Position numbers and translations under genes: made by a program | Source of the DNA: Deltaproteobacteria bacterium | GTDB taxonomy: Bacteria; Acidobacteriota; Thermoanaerobaculia; Multivoradales; JAHZIX01 | Direction of reading: 5' to 3' | Assembly: GCA_022601195.1 (NCBI GenBank) | Contig: JAHZIX010000040.1 | Coordinates: forward strand, 62,001-126,000 | DNA length: 64,000 nt | In this document: one piece after another, positions 31,826 to 40,350 of the stretch | Layout: each line of letters opens with the position of its first letter | Numbering within the stretch: the first letter of the stretch is position 1 | Notes under the pieces: generated by a model | The model's input: only the letters and a program-made list of their open reading frames with translations | The model's database searches: none | What the model was told of the DNA's origin: nothing

Positions 31826-33353
31826 AGGGGCGCCGAAGGTCTAGCTTCTGTAGGCGGGACCGCAGAGTACTAGGGTGGAGGCCGAGGGTTTCCGCCGCAC
31901 CGTCGGCGCCGTTGATGACCCAGTCATGGGCTTCGAGGACTGCCAAGATGTGCGCCCTCTCCACCTCCTCCAAGGTGCCCAAGAATCCTGCGGGCCTCGC
32001 AGCTGTCGCCGAAGGGGAAGTAGCTGTCGAAGATCTACCGGTGGGCAGCAAGGTCTCCCCAATCTCCAACTCGAGGCCTGGACTGAGGATCGCGGCGCGT
32101 TCCAAGACGTTCAGCAACTCCCGAACATTCCCGGGCCAGGGATAAGCTAGCAACCTCTCTACGGCCTCCGGAGCGATTCCTTCGATGGGTTTTCGAATGC
32201 TCTGAGCGATCCGTGGCAGCATGCAGAAGGCGATCAAGGGGATATCTTCTTTTCGCTCCCGAAGAGGAGGAAGATGGAGAGGAAAGACGTTCAGTCGATA
32301 GTAGAGGTCTGCGCGGAAACGGCCGGATTCTACTTCTGCCGCTAAATCACGATTGCCTGCAGCGATAACACGAACATCGACCCGAATGGTCTTATTGCTG
32401 CCGACTCGCTCAAATTCCTGTTCCTGTAGCACCCTCAGCAGTTTCACCTGAGTCTCCGGCGGCAACTCGGCTACTTCGTCGAGGAAAAGGGTACCCCCAT
32501 CAGCGAGCTCGAAACGACCGATACGTTGCTCAACAGCCCCGGTAAAGGCTCCCTTCTCGTGACCGAAAAGCTCACTTTCCACCAAACCCGCAGAGATAGC
32601 AGCACAATTGATCTTGACCATGGCTTTGCTATTGCGACGACTCCGCTGATGAATCGCCAGAGCGATCAGCTCTTTGCCGGTGCCGGTCTCTCCCTGGATC
32701 AGCACGCTGGCGTCGGTAGCTGCCACCCGGTCCACCTGCTCCAAGACCTCGCGAATCGCTGAGCTCCGACCAACGATCTCCCCGCAATCGCTCTCCAACT
32801 CCACCTCTTGACGCAAGTAGGTATTCTCGGCCCTCAGCCGGCGGTCATGATCTCGGGCCTCAGCCATCAGTCGAGCATTCTCGATAGCCACCGCAGCGGT
32901 ACGGGCAAAAACTTCCAAGCGAGCGAAGTGAGCTTCCAAGACAGGACGGCGGAAATACACCGCCAAGACTCCTAGAACCTGCCCCCGGAAGGTCAGGGGC
33001 AAGGCAGCAACGGCTCTCAGACCGTTCTCCAACAGCCAGGAAGCGGGGCCGAGGGAACCATCGGTAGGAATCTCATTGGAGCAGTAGAGAGCCGCTGTTG
33101 CGGCTGTCTCCAATATCTGCTTTGGCGCCGAGGGTTCTAAGGCCTCGAGACCATCCTGAGCCGCAATAGCTAACTTCGAGAGATCCTGATCCCCTGGCAA
33201 CCATAGGGCCGCGGAAGCAGCATCCAGCTCTCTCACCAAGCCACCCGTCACCGCCTCCAGGATGCCGTCCCGATCCAGAAGGGAGGTCATTGCGAGGGTT
33301 ACTTTGTCCAGGGCGAGCTCGTAGGACTCCGAATCTTGTGTCGCGTTATTCAC
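31824..33353 (-). CDS. Sigma-54-dependent activator with GAF domain
   Basis: About 509 residues from GTG 33353, chosen for its GGAG 9 bases upstream; the open frame begins at TTG 33377. An N-terminal GAF sensor (about 10-160) ends in the helix AVAIENARLMAEARDHDRR. The AAA+ domain starts at EIVGRSSAIREVLEQV and has Walker A GETGTGKE, the sigma-54-contacting loop ELFGHEKGAFTGA, Walker B LFLDEVAELP and the arginine-finger region RADLYYRLNVFPL. The C-terminus is a Fis-type HTH (AAETLGLHPSTLRSRLQKL). It would activate RpoN-dependent promoters in response to a small molecule or redox signal. No receiver domain is present. The neighbouring genes do not reveal a target. Confidence 0.93.
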   Translation of the reverse strand: MNNATQDSESYELALDKVTLAMTSLLDRDGILEAVTGGLVRELDAASAALWLPGDQDLSKLAIAAQDGLEALEPSAPKQILETAATAALYCSNEIPTDGSLGPASWLLENGLRAVAALPLTFRGQVLGVLAVYFRRPVLEAHFARLEVFARTAAVAIENARLMAEARDHDRRLRAENTYLRQEVELESDCGEIVGRSSAIREVLEQVDRVAATDASVLIQGETGTGKELIALAIHQRSRRNSKAMVKINCAAISAGLVESELFGHEKGAFTGAVEQRIGRFELADGGTLFLDEVAELPPETQVKLLRVLQEQEFERVGSNKTIRVDVRVIAAGNRDLAAEVESGRFRADLYYRLNVFPLHLPPLRERKEDIPLIAFCMLPRIAQSIRKPIEGIAPEAVERLLAYPWPGNVRELLNVLERAAILSPGLELEIGETLLPTGRSSTATSPSATAARPAGFLGTLEEVERAHILAVLEAHDWVINGADGAAETLGLHPSTLRSRLQKLDLRRP

Positions 33354-33382
33354 CCGTTTTAACTCCACTCCGTTCAAAAGGA

Positions 33383-33415
33383 ATAGCCTTCGCTACCCAT
33401 TGCAGCGAAGGCTAT
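33383..33415 (-). terminator. Terminator of the SDR gene
   Basis: A perfect 12-bp stem (33383-33394 with 33404-33415) and 9-base loop, about 60 bases past the SDR stop on the minus strand, followed by TCCTTTTG. It lies just before the sigma-54 activator start, so it separates the two transcripts or attenuates read-through. Confidence 0.7.
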
Positions 33416-33476
33416 CGTAAACCTCGGCCTCCGAGGACCCTGAAAGTCACTCAGCGAGTCTCATTCCCAAGAGACC

Positions 33477-34244
33477 CTAGTTGCGGCCTGCCATGACTCC
33501 CCCATCCACATCCCAGACAGCTCCGGTCACCCAGCTGGCCCGGTCCGAAAGGAGAAAGTCAATGCTGTCAGCGATGTCACCGACCTGGCCGATGCGGCCG
33601 ATGGGATGAAACGCGTTGAACCCTTGGAGGGTCTCTTCGATCTGCTCCGGTTCGATGAAGGAGCCATAGATGGGCGTTTGAACCACGGCGGGAGATACCG
33701 CATTGACTCGAATTCCTGCCTCTGCCAGCTCCATCGCTAGGTGCTGAGTCAAAGTATGGAGGCCTGCTTTGGCCATGGAGTACGCTGACGATGGGGTCGC
33801 CTTCACCGCCTGCTTTGCCCACATGGAACCAATGTTGACGATCGCGCCTCCGCCATGCTCCTTCATGTTCTGCGACACCGCCTGGGTGATGAAGAAGGTT
33901 GAGCGATTGAGATCCTGGTAAATGTCATAGTCCTCCCGACTGTGGTCCAGGAAAGGCTTGGGACTAAAATAGCCCGCTGCATTGACCAGGTAGCGGTAGT
34001 GATCCCGCGAAGCACGGATCTCCGCGATGAAGGCTTCCACCTGAGCATCGTCATAGAGGTCAACTCCCGACACCTTGACGCTTCCCAGGTCCGCTAGCTC
34101 CCGCTCGGTCTGACGCAGGCGATCCGAGTCCCGAGCGAGCAGGTGAACTTCTACTCCTCGCTGCAGGAGGCGCTCCGCTGCAGCTCGTCCCATACCCGTA
34201 GAGCCTCCGACAATGAGGGCGAATTCTTGTTTGAGATCAGTCAT
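33477..34244 (-). CDS. SDR-family oxidoreductase, TetR-controlled
   Basis: A 255-residue classical short-chain dehydrogenase. ATG 34244 is preferred: AGGAG lies 8 bases upstream, whereas ATG 34250 is only 2 bases from it. Motifs: GGSTGMGRAAAERL (cofactor), NAAGYFSPKP, VNIGSMWAK with the catalytic Ser region, YSMAKAG (Tyr and Lys), RVNAVSPAVVQTPIYG and the C-terminal WVTGAVWDVDGG. An Arg after the second strand (LLARDSDRL) suggests NADP(H). An 18-bp palindrome just upstream is shared with the neighbouring TetR gene, which therefore probably represses it. The substrate is unknown. Confidence 0.93.
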   Translation of the reverse strand: MTDLKQEFALIVGGSTGMGRAAAERLLQRGVEVHLLARDSDRLRQTERELADLGSVKVSGVDLYDDAQVEAFIAEIRASRDHYRYLVNAAGYFSPKPFLDHSREDYDIYQDLNRSTFFITQAVSQNMKEHGGGAIVNIGSMWAKQAVKATPSSAYSMAKAGLHTLTQHLAMELAEAGIRVNAVSPAVVQTPIYGSFIEPEQIEETLQGFNAFHPIGRIGQVGDIADSIDFLLSDRASWVTGAVWDVDGGVMAGRN

Positions 34245-34261
34245 TTTCATTTCTCCTATAT

Positions 34262-34279
34262 CTATCTATGAGTAGGTAG
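34262..34279. promoter_or_regulatory. Candidate TetR operator, copy 1 (upstream of the SDR gene)
   Basis: CTATCTATGAGTAGGTAG, an imperfect 18-bp palindrome 18 bases upstream of the SDR start. It has the pattern CTAYCT-N6-AGGTAG in common with the copy at 34917-34934 in front of the TetR gene; both are 18 bp. Two matching palindromes in front of adjacent genes are good evidence for a shared regulator. Confidence 0.7.
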
Positions 34280-34324
34280 CTTCCTTTGACACAAAACTGC
34301 ATATTTTCTTTTCCTAGCCGGGCC

Positions 34325-34903
34325 TCAGGATTTAAGGGAGCTTAGAAAGGATCGCTGCACACGATCCAGAACGGAGGCACCGTCCCCGGCGCGGCCCATC
34401 AGGAGAGCGCCTTGAAGGCTGGCAACCAAAGTGGCAGCTAAGTCTTGGGGAGTAGAGGAAGCCGAAAACTCACCGCCAGCAATGCCAGCCATGATCTTCT
34501 GCTCCACCCATCCTTGGCTTTTCTCCAGATAAGAACGCACCACTTGGTGCACTTCCGCCGGTAGGGTCTCGAGGTCCGACGCCATGGACCCACAAAGGCA
34601 GATAGCACCTTGATTCTCGGTCTCTCGGTACATCTCAATGAATCCCTTCAGACGTCCGAGTTGATTCTCTTGCACGTCATCCAACTCCTGAAGCCGAGCC
34701 TCCAGACCGGCCAAGTAACGTCCCATCAAAGCCTCACCAAGATCCCCTTTGGAAGGGAAGTGGTAGTGGATGCTAGCGGTGCGAATTCCCACCTCCCTCG
34801 CTAAATCCTTATAGCTAAAGGCATTGAAGCCCCGGCTTTGGACGAGAGATTGGGCAGCATCCAAGAGTGCCCCGGCTGTGTCTCTGGTGTCTTTGCGATC
34901 CAT
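34325..34903 (-). CDS. TetR/AcrR-family repressor
   Basis: A 192-residue repressor. The N-terminal HTH is typical: LLDAAQSLVQSRGFNAFSYK, LAREVGIRTASIHYHFPSKG and DLGEALMGRY. The ligand domain includes GAICLCGSMASDLETLP, a pattern common in TetR proteins near SDR or oxidoreductase genes. It lies upstream of the SDR gene on the same strand with a 74-base gap. Palindromes occur just before both genes, so it probably represses itself and the SDR gene until an inducer binds. Confidence 0.93.
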   Translation of the reverse strand: MDRKDTRDTAGALLDAAQSLVQSRGFNAFSYKDLAREVGIRTASIHYHFPSKGDLGEALMGRYLAGLEARLQELDDVQENQLGRLKGFIEMYRETENQGAICLCGSMASDLETLPAEVHQVVRSYLEKSQGWVEQKIMAGIAGGEFSASSTPQDLAATLVASLQGALLMGRAGDGASVLDRVQRSFLSSLKS

Positions 34904-34916
34904 GGCAAGAGCTTAC

Positions 34917-34934
34917 CTACCTTCAGATAGGTAG
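34917..34934. promoter_or_regulatory. Candidate TetR operator, copy 2 (upstream of tetR)
   Basis: CTACCTTCAGATAGGTAG, 18 bp with arms CTACCT and AGGTAG, 13 bases upstream of the TetR start codon. It is close enough to overlap the promoter or block early elongation, as expected for autorepression. The matching site at 34262-34279 precedes the SDR gene. Confidence 0.7.
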
Positions 34935-35111
34935 TCAAGTTTCATCTCCTACTTTCACCAAGTTCTTTGCGTGGCGCCCTCGATGCTGGGCCAACCAAGA
35001 AAGAAGCGATAGGGCGCTGCTAGAACACTGCAGTGAATTTGGACAAAGGAGAATCTCTGCCTGTTATTCTCTCCCATCCGCTCCTCCTAGAGATAGAAAG
35101 TTAGGTTACCG

Positions 35112-36407
35112 ATGAAATTCAGACTCCCACTCGTCCTTCTCGCTGTCCCCCTTTTCGCCCTCCTCATCCTTTTCGGAACACTCCCTATCCAAGCTCAGGA
35201 GCCGGGTACGGTCATCTCAACGCAGTTGAGGTCGAAAATTCTCGGGGAAACCCGCTCTTACCGTGTCCACATGCCGGCCACATACCGCGCCTTCCCGACG
35301 ACTCGATACCCGGTTCTCTACATGGTCGATGGAGACTACAATTTTCACTACGTCTCGGGTCTTCTGGAACAAATGTCCACCATCAGCGAGCAAATACCGG
35401 AAGTGATTCTGGTCGGCATCAGTGACCAGGGGACGACCTCCTACCGCCGAAACATGAAGCCTTCGTTGGGTAAGAAAGATTCAGGAACCGCGACGCAGTT
35501 TCTAGATTTCCTTGAGAAGGAGCTGATACCCAAGGTAGAGAGCCAGTATCGAACTGCGGACTTCCGCATGCTAGCCGGTCACTCCCTTGGCGGCCTGTTC
35601 ACCGTCAACGCTCTGTTGGAAAGACCTGCTCTCTTCGATGCCCTGATCGCCATCAGCCCTAGTCTGTGGTGGGACAACCAAGCCCTTGTGCGCCACGCAA
35701 AGAAGGCCTTTCGAACCCCATCAACCCAAAAGGCCTACCTCTACCTCACCTTGGCTAGCGAAAAGGAGATGGGGGTAAAAGAAATGGTCAAGCTACTCGA
35801 AAAGTCCGCCCCACCTTCTCTCCATTGGAAGTTCCGACATTTCACCAACGAGAGCCACGACTCTACCGGCCTACCCTCTCTACGGTGGGCGTTTCTTGAC
35901 ATCTTTGCTGGCTATGAGCTGACCGAGGAGCTCTACTTTCAGACCAAAGGAGCAGAGGACATCCTCGACCATTTCCAACAGGTCCAGAAACGCCACGGTG
36001 TTGAGTTTCTGCTGCCCCCGGTGATTCTTGGCCGCATACTCTACTCGTATCATCGCAAGGACCGCCTAGAGGAAATCGCAGCTCTCGAGTCGGGCATCCG
36101 GAAGCGATTCCCAGCCTCCCTGCCGGTCTTTCAGCTAGCCAAGGCGAACTTGGCGCTCGAGACCCAAGACTGGCAGGAAGCCTTGAGCGGCTACCAGAGC
36201 TTCATCGAGGCTTTTCCCGGCTCCTTCGAAGGCTATTGGGGGGCTGCCAAAGCACACCATGGTCTCGGAGAGATGGAGGCAGCCCACCAGAAGATGAATC
36301 GAGCTCAGAGGCTCGCCACCCGAGGAGCAGCCCGCCGTTGGCGGCTCAACCAACTTGAAGCGGATCGTCGCTCCCTGAATCTGGCCCCAGAGGCTCCCGA
36401 GCAATGA
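35112..36407 (+). CDS. Secreted esterase (IroE/enterochelin-esterase-like) with TPR-like tail
   Basis: A 431-residue protein. A signal peptide is clear (LVLLAVPLFALLILFGTL, cleavage near IQAQ). The esterase domain includes RYPVLYMVDGDYNFHYVSG, LVGISDQGTTSYRRN, the nucleophile AGHSLGGLFTV, AISPSLWWDN and the catalytic His in NESHDST. This is the putative esterase (COG2819) pattern seen in siderophore and other esterases. Residues about 325-410 are helical with a TPR-like repeat (QDWQEALSGYQSFIEAFPG, AKAHHGLGEMEAAHQKMNRA). It would act in the periplasm or outside the cell. Divergent from the TetR gene. Confidence 0.88.
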   Translation: MKFRLPLVLLAVPLFALLILFGTLPIQAQEPGTVISTQLRSKILGETRSYRVHMPATYRAFPTTRYPVLYMVDGDYNFHYVSGLLEQMSTISEQIPEVILVGISDQGTTSYRRNMKPSLGKKDSGTATQFLDFLEKELIPKVESQYRTADFRMLAGHSLGGLFTVNALLERPALFDALIAISPSLWWDNQALVRHAKKAFRTPSTQKAYLYLTLASEKEMGVKEMVKLLEKSAPPSLHWKFRHFTNESHDSTGLPSLRWAFLDIFAGYELTEELYFQTKGAEDILDHFQQVQKRHGVEFLLPPVILGRILYSYHRKDRLEEIAALESGIRKRFPASLPVFQLAKANLALETQDWQEALSGYQSFIEAFPGSFEGYWGAAKAHHGLGEMEAAHQKMNRAQRLATRGAARRWRLNQLEADRRSLNLAPEAPEQ

Positions 36408-36493
36408 CCTACACCTAGAGCCCAACCTCTTAACCTCGTTTCTCCGGCGGCAAATCTGGGGATCCCGAACTTCTCTTGGTGAAGAAGCTCGGG

Positions 36494-37297
36494 TTAGGAG
36501 GAAGGCTCTTGCTTACGCGCCTCGTGGACCAGGCGAATCAGTTCCTGACGAGCTCCGTCCGGAGTCCCTACTGAGCCAGCAAAGGCAATCCTCCGACTCT
36601 GCCAGCGCTCACCACTGCGCACGCGCACTCGAAAACCCAGACGATCCACGGAAGTCATCTTCGCTTCCTCTCCCCCTGGGACCTGCCCCTGGTGACGAGC
36701 GAGTAGGACTAGAGCGTCTCGATGGTCCTCATTCATGTGATCGAGAATTCCCGTCGCGAAGGGAGCAAGTGGGTCGGGAAGGGAGGCCGCAAACTCTTGC
36801 CCTGGAACCCAACCCATGACTCCGAAGCCGCCAACGTAGTACACCTCCTCGACCTGGAGACGAAAGAACGAGAAGTCTTTGAAGTCGACCCAATAGCTGG
36901 CATTCTCATGCCAAGCCAAGTACCTCTCTCGAACCTCTGAGTCCTCGTTCAATCTCTCCGCCGTTCCCAGGAGGGTGACCCGTGCCGCTCCCAGGGGATC
37001 CCGCCCCACGGAATCCTGAGCGACTAGCAGGCTAGCTCTCGAATTCTGGCGCAAGTTCTGAGTGTGCATGGCCATTGCACTGATCAGGAGCAGTGGGTTA
37101 CCCGCTGCATCCAGCGCGTAGGGCATCACAGAGCCAAAGGGAAAACCAGAGAATTTTGCCGAGTGGCTCGATAGGGTGCCTACTCGGTGGGCTTCCAACA
37201 AAGTTCTAACTCTCTCCGCAAAAGACGTCTCCGGCACTTCCGGAGCTATATCCCTGCGAGGGGGGCCAGCGTGGTTCTTCGGTGGTGTTTGGGTCAT
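36494..37297 (-). CDS. HugZ-like pyridoxamine-phosphate-oxidase-fold protein
   Basis: A 267-residue protein starting at ATG 37297; the frame extends upstream but through sequence that also encodes the terminator. The split-barrel FMN/heme-binding domain occupies about 20-165 (RVGTLSSHSAKFSGFPFGS, LLLISAMAMHTQNLRQNSRAS, RVTLLGTAERL). The C-terminal DUF2470 domain begins at about 190 with ILDHMNEDHRDALVLLA. This combination is typical of HugZ-type heme oxygenases, but many members have unknown ligands. Putative role: heme breakdown or FMN-dependent redox chemistry. Confidence 0.88.
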   Translation of the reverse strand: MTQTPPKNHAGPPRRDIAPEVPETSFAERVRTLLEAHRVGTLSSHSAKFSGFPFGSVMPYALDAAGNPLLLISAMAMHTQNLRQNSRASLLVAQDSVGRDPLGAARVTLLGTAERLNEDSEVRERYLAWHENASYWVDFKDFSFFRLQVEEVYYVGGFGVMGWVPGQEFAASLPDPLAPFATGILDHMNEDHRDALVLLARHQGQVPGGEEAKMTSVDRLGFRVRVRSGERWQSRRIAFAGSVGTPDGARQELIRLVHEARKQEPSS

Positions 37298-37349
37298 GGG
37301 ATTAGGGCACTCCAAGAGATTCTGGATTTTGGGTTCTGAAACCAAATGC

Positions 37350-37383
37350 AAAAAAGGCACGCCTCGAAAGACGTGCCTTTTTT
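37350..37383 (-). terminator. Rho-independent terminator of the IPTL-CTERM gene
   Basis: AAAAAA, a GGCACG/CGTGCC stem with 10-base loop and TTTTTT. It is an intrinsic terminator readable on both strands and sits 34 bases after the minus-strand stop at 37417. It also lies upstream of the HugZ-like gene, insulating it. Confidence 0.9.
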
Positions 37384-37416
37384 CCGAGAGCCAATCTCCG
37401 GCTCTTGGGAACGCTC

Positions 37417-39099
37417 TTAGGCGTTCGAGCGACGACGCATCAGGAAGACACCAGCCAAGGCCAGAGCCAACAGAAGCGTGATGAAGCCCACGGTGCCCAT
37501 GGTCGGCACCTCGACGACGGGCTGTCCACCGCCGGGGAGGCCAGCGGTGCAAACCACACACACGCCTCCGATCACCGGATCGGTGATCAGTTCCCAGTCA
37601 GTGATGGTACCGGTGTCACCAGCAGCATTATCGCTGACCAGCAGAGTCCAGGTTCCAGCGGTCGACTCACCGTTGAAGTCCGATAGGGCGCCTACTGCGT
37701 CAGCAGAACCCACGAACCACGGATCGGAACCCGCACAGAGGTTCTCGAGATCTCCGCCGGCACCGTCATCGAAGGTGACGTTCATGTTGTTGTCAGCGCA
37801 TCCAAACATCGAAGCAGGAACGCCTGGCTGATCGAGGAGAACGACCTCAGTATTCGCTGGGCTACGGAGGGTGAGAATCAGGTCTCCAACCCAGCTGTGA
37901 GCGACGTCGACCCGAACGTTGAGGTCGGAAATGACCACGTCGTCCGCGACATCGAGAGTACTGGAGCTACCAGCCGGATCGTTGTCCGTAATCGCCACCG
38001 GAACGTTGGGGACCAGCATCGCGCCGACCGTCTCGCTGACCATGGTAACCAGAGGCGCTCCCTCGTTGGAGGTGATCGTGACGTCCAGGTCAACCTGGCT
38101 GAAGCAGGCGATGGTCTCGTCCAGGTAGACCATGTACGGGGTGTCTGCCGTAGCGGACTCGCCGTCGCCCAGGTCCGGATAGGAGCTGAAACCACTCAGA
38201 ATGGTCACGCCAGGAGTGGCGGTGCTCAGGGTCCCGGAGATTCCGGTGAATCCACCGTTGGCGGCGGAGACTTCTACGTCAACCGTGATGATCTCGCCCG
38301 GCTCGAAGACACCGTTCTCGTTGGTCGGCTCGGTGAGGCAGCCATCGGTTACCGTGGTGTCCGTGATGCTGAGGATCGGTCCACCGGCGCCACACATGGT
38401 GATGGCGAAGTCGTTGGGTGGGGGACCTGTAGCAGCCCAGCCGGTACCAGGAGCGGTTGTGGAAAAAACAGCTCCCACGATGCCATTGGTCGCATCCGGG
38501 TCGCCGACTTCCCAGAAGAAAGAGTCGGCGTTAGGGGAGTTGGTGAAAATCTCGACCCAGTAGGTGCCAGCCGTTAGCGCCACAGGAGTGATGTCGATCA
38601 CATACTGCAACTCGGAAACTCCGAAGAGCGTCACGCCCGTCGTGCTCGAGGCGGGGGCGATCCCTCCCTGGGTGGTAATCGCGGCTCCGGGGGTTCCCCC
38701 AGCGTCATCATGAAAGATCACCGTTACGGGATCGACGGGATCAGGAATCATGTTGCCGGGGAAATAACCACCCCACATGACGATCTGAGCGACCGTGGCG
38801 TCCGCGGCGAGAGTGAAATTGTCGGCAACCACCTGCGTGCCGGTAGCCGTGCAGGAAGCGCAATTGACATCGGAAAAGATGCCGTTGGTCTGATTGGGAG
38901 GCTGGTTCAACAACACCGGTCCGCCGTTGGGGCAGCTGCCACCCAAGGCCGGGGAAGATCCAGGAGCATCCGTTGGCGAGATTTTGTCCGCCAAACGAAT
39001 CGGCTCCGCTGGCTTGGCGTCTTGTGCAAACGCGACTTGGAGGGGGGCAGCCAATAAGGCGGCCACAACGAACAACGACAGCAGAATCCTTTTCCTCAC
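37417..39099 (-). CDS. IPTL-CTERM surface protein with P/Homo B domain
   Basis: A 560-residue exported protein starting at GTG 39099 (AAGGAG 6 bases upstream). A signal peptide of 25 residues ends in VAFAQ. Residues about 60-235 are a beta-rich domain (QVVADNFTLAADATVAQIVM, ITPVALTAGTYWVEIF). About 245-360 resembles an Ig-like/CARDB-type domain (ITDTTVTDGCLTEPTNENGV). About 370-515 is a proprotein-convertase P domain (DLNVRVDVAHSWVGDLILTL, STAGTWTLLVSDNAAGDTG). The C-terminus is VPTMGTVGF followed by a hydrophobic helix and RRRSNA, the IPTL-CTERM sorting signal recognised by an exosortase/archaeosortase-like or rhombosortase-like system. Strong expression is likely given the RBS and terminator. 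Confidence 0.88.
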   Translation of the reverse strand: MRKRILLSLFVVAALLAAPLQVAFAQDAKPAEPIRLADKISPTDAPGSSPALGGSCPNGGPVLLNQPPNQTNGIFSDVNCASCTATGTQVVADNFTLAADATVAQIVMWGGYFPGNMIPDPVDPVTVIFHDDAGGTPGAAITTQGGIAPASSTTGVTLFGVSELQYVIDITPVALTAGTYWVEIFTNSPNADSFFWEVGDPDATNGIVGAVFSTTAPGTGWAATGPPPNDFAITMCGAGGPILSITDTTVTDGCLTEPTNENGVFEPGEIITVDVEVSAANGGFTGISGTLSTATPGVTILSGFSSYPDLGDGESATADTPYMVYLDETIACFSQVDLDVTITSNEGAPLVTMVSETVGAMLVPNVPVAITDNDPAGSSSTLDVADDVVISDLNVRVDVAHSWVGDLILTLRSPANTEVVLLDQPGVPASMFGCADNNMNVTFDDGAGGDLENLCAGSDPWFVGSADAVGALSDFNGESTAGTWTLLVSDNAAGDTGTITDWELITDPVIGGVCVVCTAGLPGGGQPVVEVPTMGTVGFITLLLALALAGVFLMRRRSNA

Positions 39100-39363
39100 G
39101 TGAATCTCCTTTGGGGGTCAACTCGTACCCAGCGACGCGATTGCCCAGGTCCTAGATGCAATACAAGCCATCTAAATTTCGAAAAACACAGTTATAGCTA
39201 ATCGAAAGTAAGAGGATCGAAACCAAATTTTCAGTACTGGCCAAACTTATACGGCGAGCACCGACACTGTCAAGAGGCTAATTCCACAGGTTATTCGCCC
39301 CATTTCGGCTTTTGTGGACCCTATCTTCCCAGAACCAATGCGCGGTCAGGAAGCGAGGGGCCT

Positions 39364-40350
39364 ATGGCATACTCTAGGGATGCTCTCTCTCCTCTACTCC
39401 CTCCCTACCACCTACCAGCTTTTACGATGACCAATGACTTCCAAAAGGTGAGCTTGCGCTCTCTTTTTGAGACGATGGTGCTCACTACTGTCGTTGCTCT
39501 CTTCAGCGACGCTCTCTTCGGCAGCACCGAGGCCCAACCCCAGCCGGATCCATTCTCTCGAGCCGTCGAGGCGGCCCAGCGCTACTCCTCAGCCGGGCTC
39601 ACTCTCCGAGCCTTGGAGCTGCTGGAGAGCTTCCACCAAGGGGATACCGCCAATCAAGCCCTAGCGGAAAGCTCGAGAATCCGGTTTGCCGCCCAGGACT
39701 TTGCAGGCGCAGCCAAGGGGTATAGAGAACTTCTCCAACGACTACCTTCGAATTCTGCCGTGGAGCGCAACCTCCTGATGGCCCTGTACCGAAACTTCGA
39801 GGATGCTGAAGCCGTCCAGCTCATTTCAACCATGGGAAAGAAGGTGGATCAAGACCTTAGGGCTCTCACCGTTCGCGGCCTCCTCGCCGCCCGGAGGCAA
39901 GACCATCGCGCCGCAGAAGCGGATCTATCGGCAGCCGTTGATCTGGATGACCAGGACCCGGAAGCCCCATACGAACTGGGTCGCTTCTACCTATCTCGAG
40001 GCCAGGCCCCAAAAGCTGTTAGTGCCCTCGAAGATGCCGTGAGCCGGGACCCAGCTTATGCTCAGGCACACTACAACCTAGGCCTTGCCCTCACCCGTGC
40101 TGGGGACACCGAGAAGGGCCAGAAGGCCCTGGCCACTGCCAGAGCGTTGACCAACCAGGCCAACGAGATTCGAATCCGCTACATCCGGGCGATCGCCCTT
40201 TCGAATCGCGCTCAGAAGGCTTTAACTGAAGGGCGGACTGCTGCTGCCGTGAAAGACCTAGAGGAAGCCCTATCACTTCATCCTGAGGAACCCAACCTCC
40301 AGCTCTTGCTGGAGAGGGCTCAAAGGGTAGTGAGGACCGGCGGTTCGTGA
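39364..40350 (+). CDS. TPR-repeat protein paired with an UnbV/FG-GAP lipoprotein
   Basis: A 328-residue protein. Start is uncertain: ATG 39364 has GAGGGG close by, ATG 39427 is the other option. A hydrophobic segment at about 35-55 (LFETMVLTTVVALFSDALFG) looks like a signal peptide or anchor. The remainder is at least five TPR units (YSSAGLTLRALELLESF, AYAQAHYNLGLALTRAGD, ALTEGRTAAAVKDLEEAL). TPR proteins scaffold protein complexes. The stop overlaps the GTG start of the next gene by GTGA, so the two proteins are made together and may form an outer-envelope complex (inference). Confidence 0.85.
   Translation: MAYSRDALSPLLPPYHLPAFTMTNDFQKVSLRSLFETMVLTTVVALFSDALFGSTEAQPQPDPFSRAVEAAQRYSSAGLTLRALELLESFHQGDTANQALAESSRIRFAAQDFAGAAKGYRELLQRLPSNSAVERNLLMALYRNFEDAEAVQLISTMGKKVDQDLRALTVRGLLAARRQDHRAAEADLSAAVDLDDQDPEAPYELGRFYLSRGQAPKAVSALEDAVSRDPAYAQAHYNLGLALTRAGDTEKGQKALATARALTNQANEIRIRYIRAIALSNRAQKALTEGRTAAAVKDLEEALSLHPEEPNLQLLLERAQRVVRTGGS

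Noticed and set aside
37298..37561. N-terminal extension of the HugZ-like protein
   Set aside because: It would run through the IPTL-CTERM terminator and gene end; composition is not protein-like.
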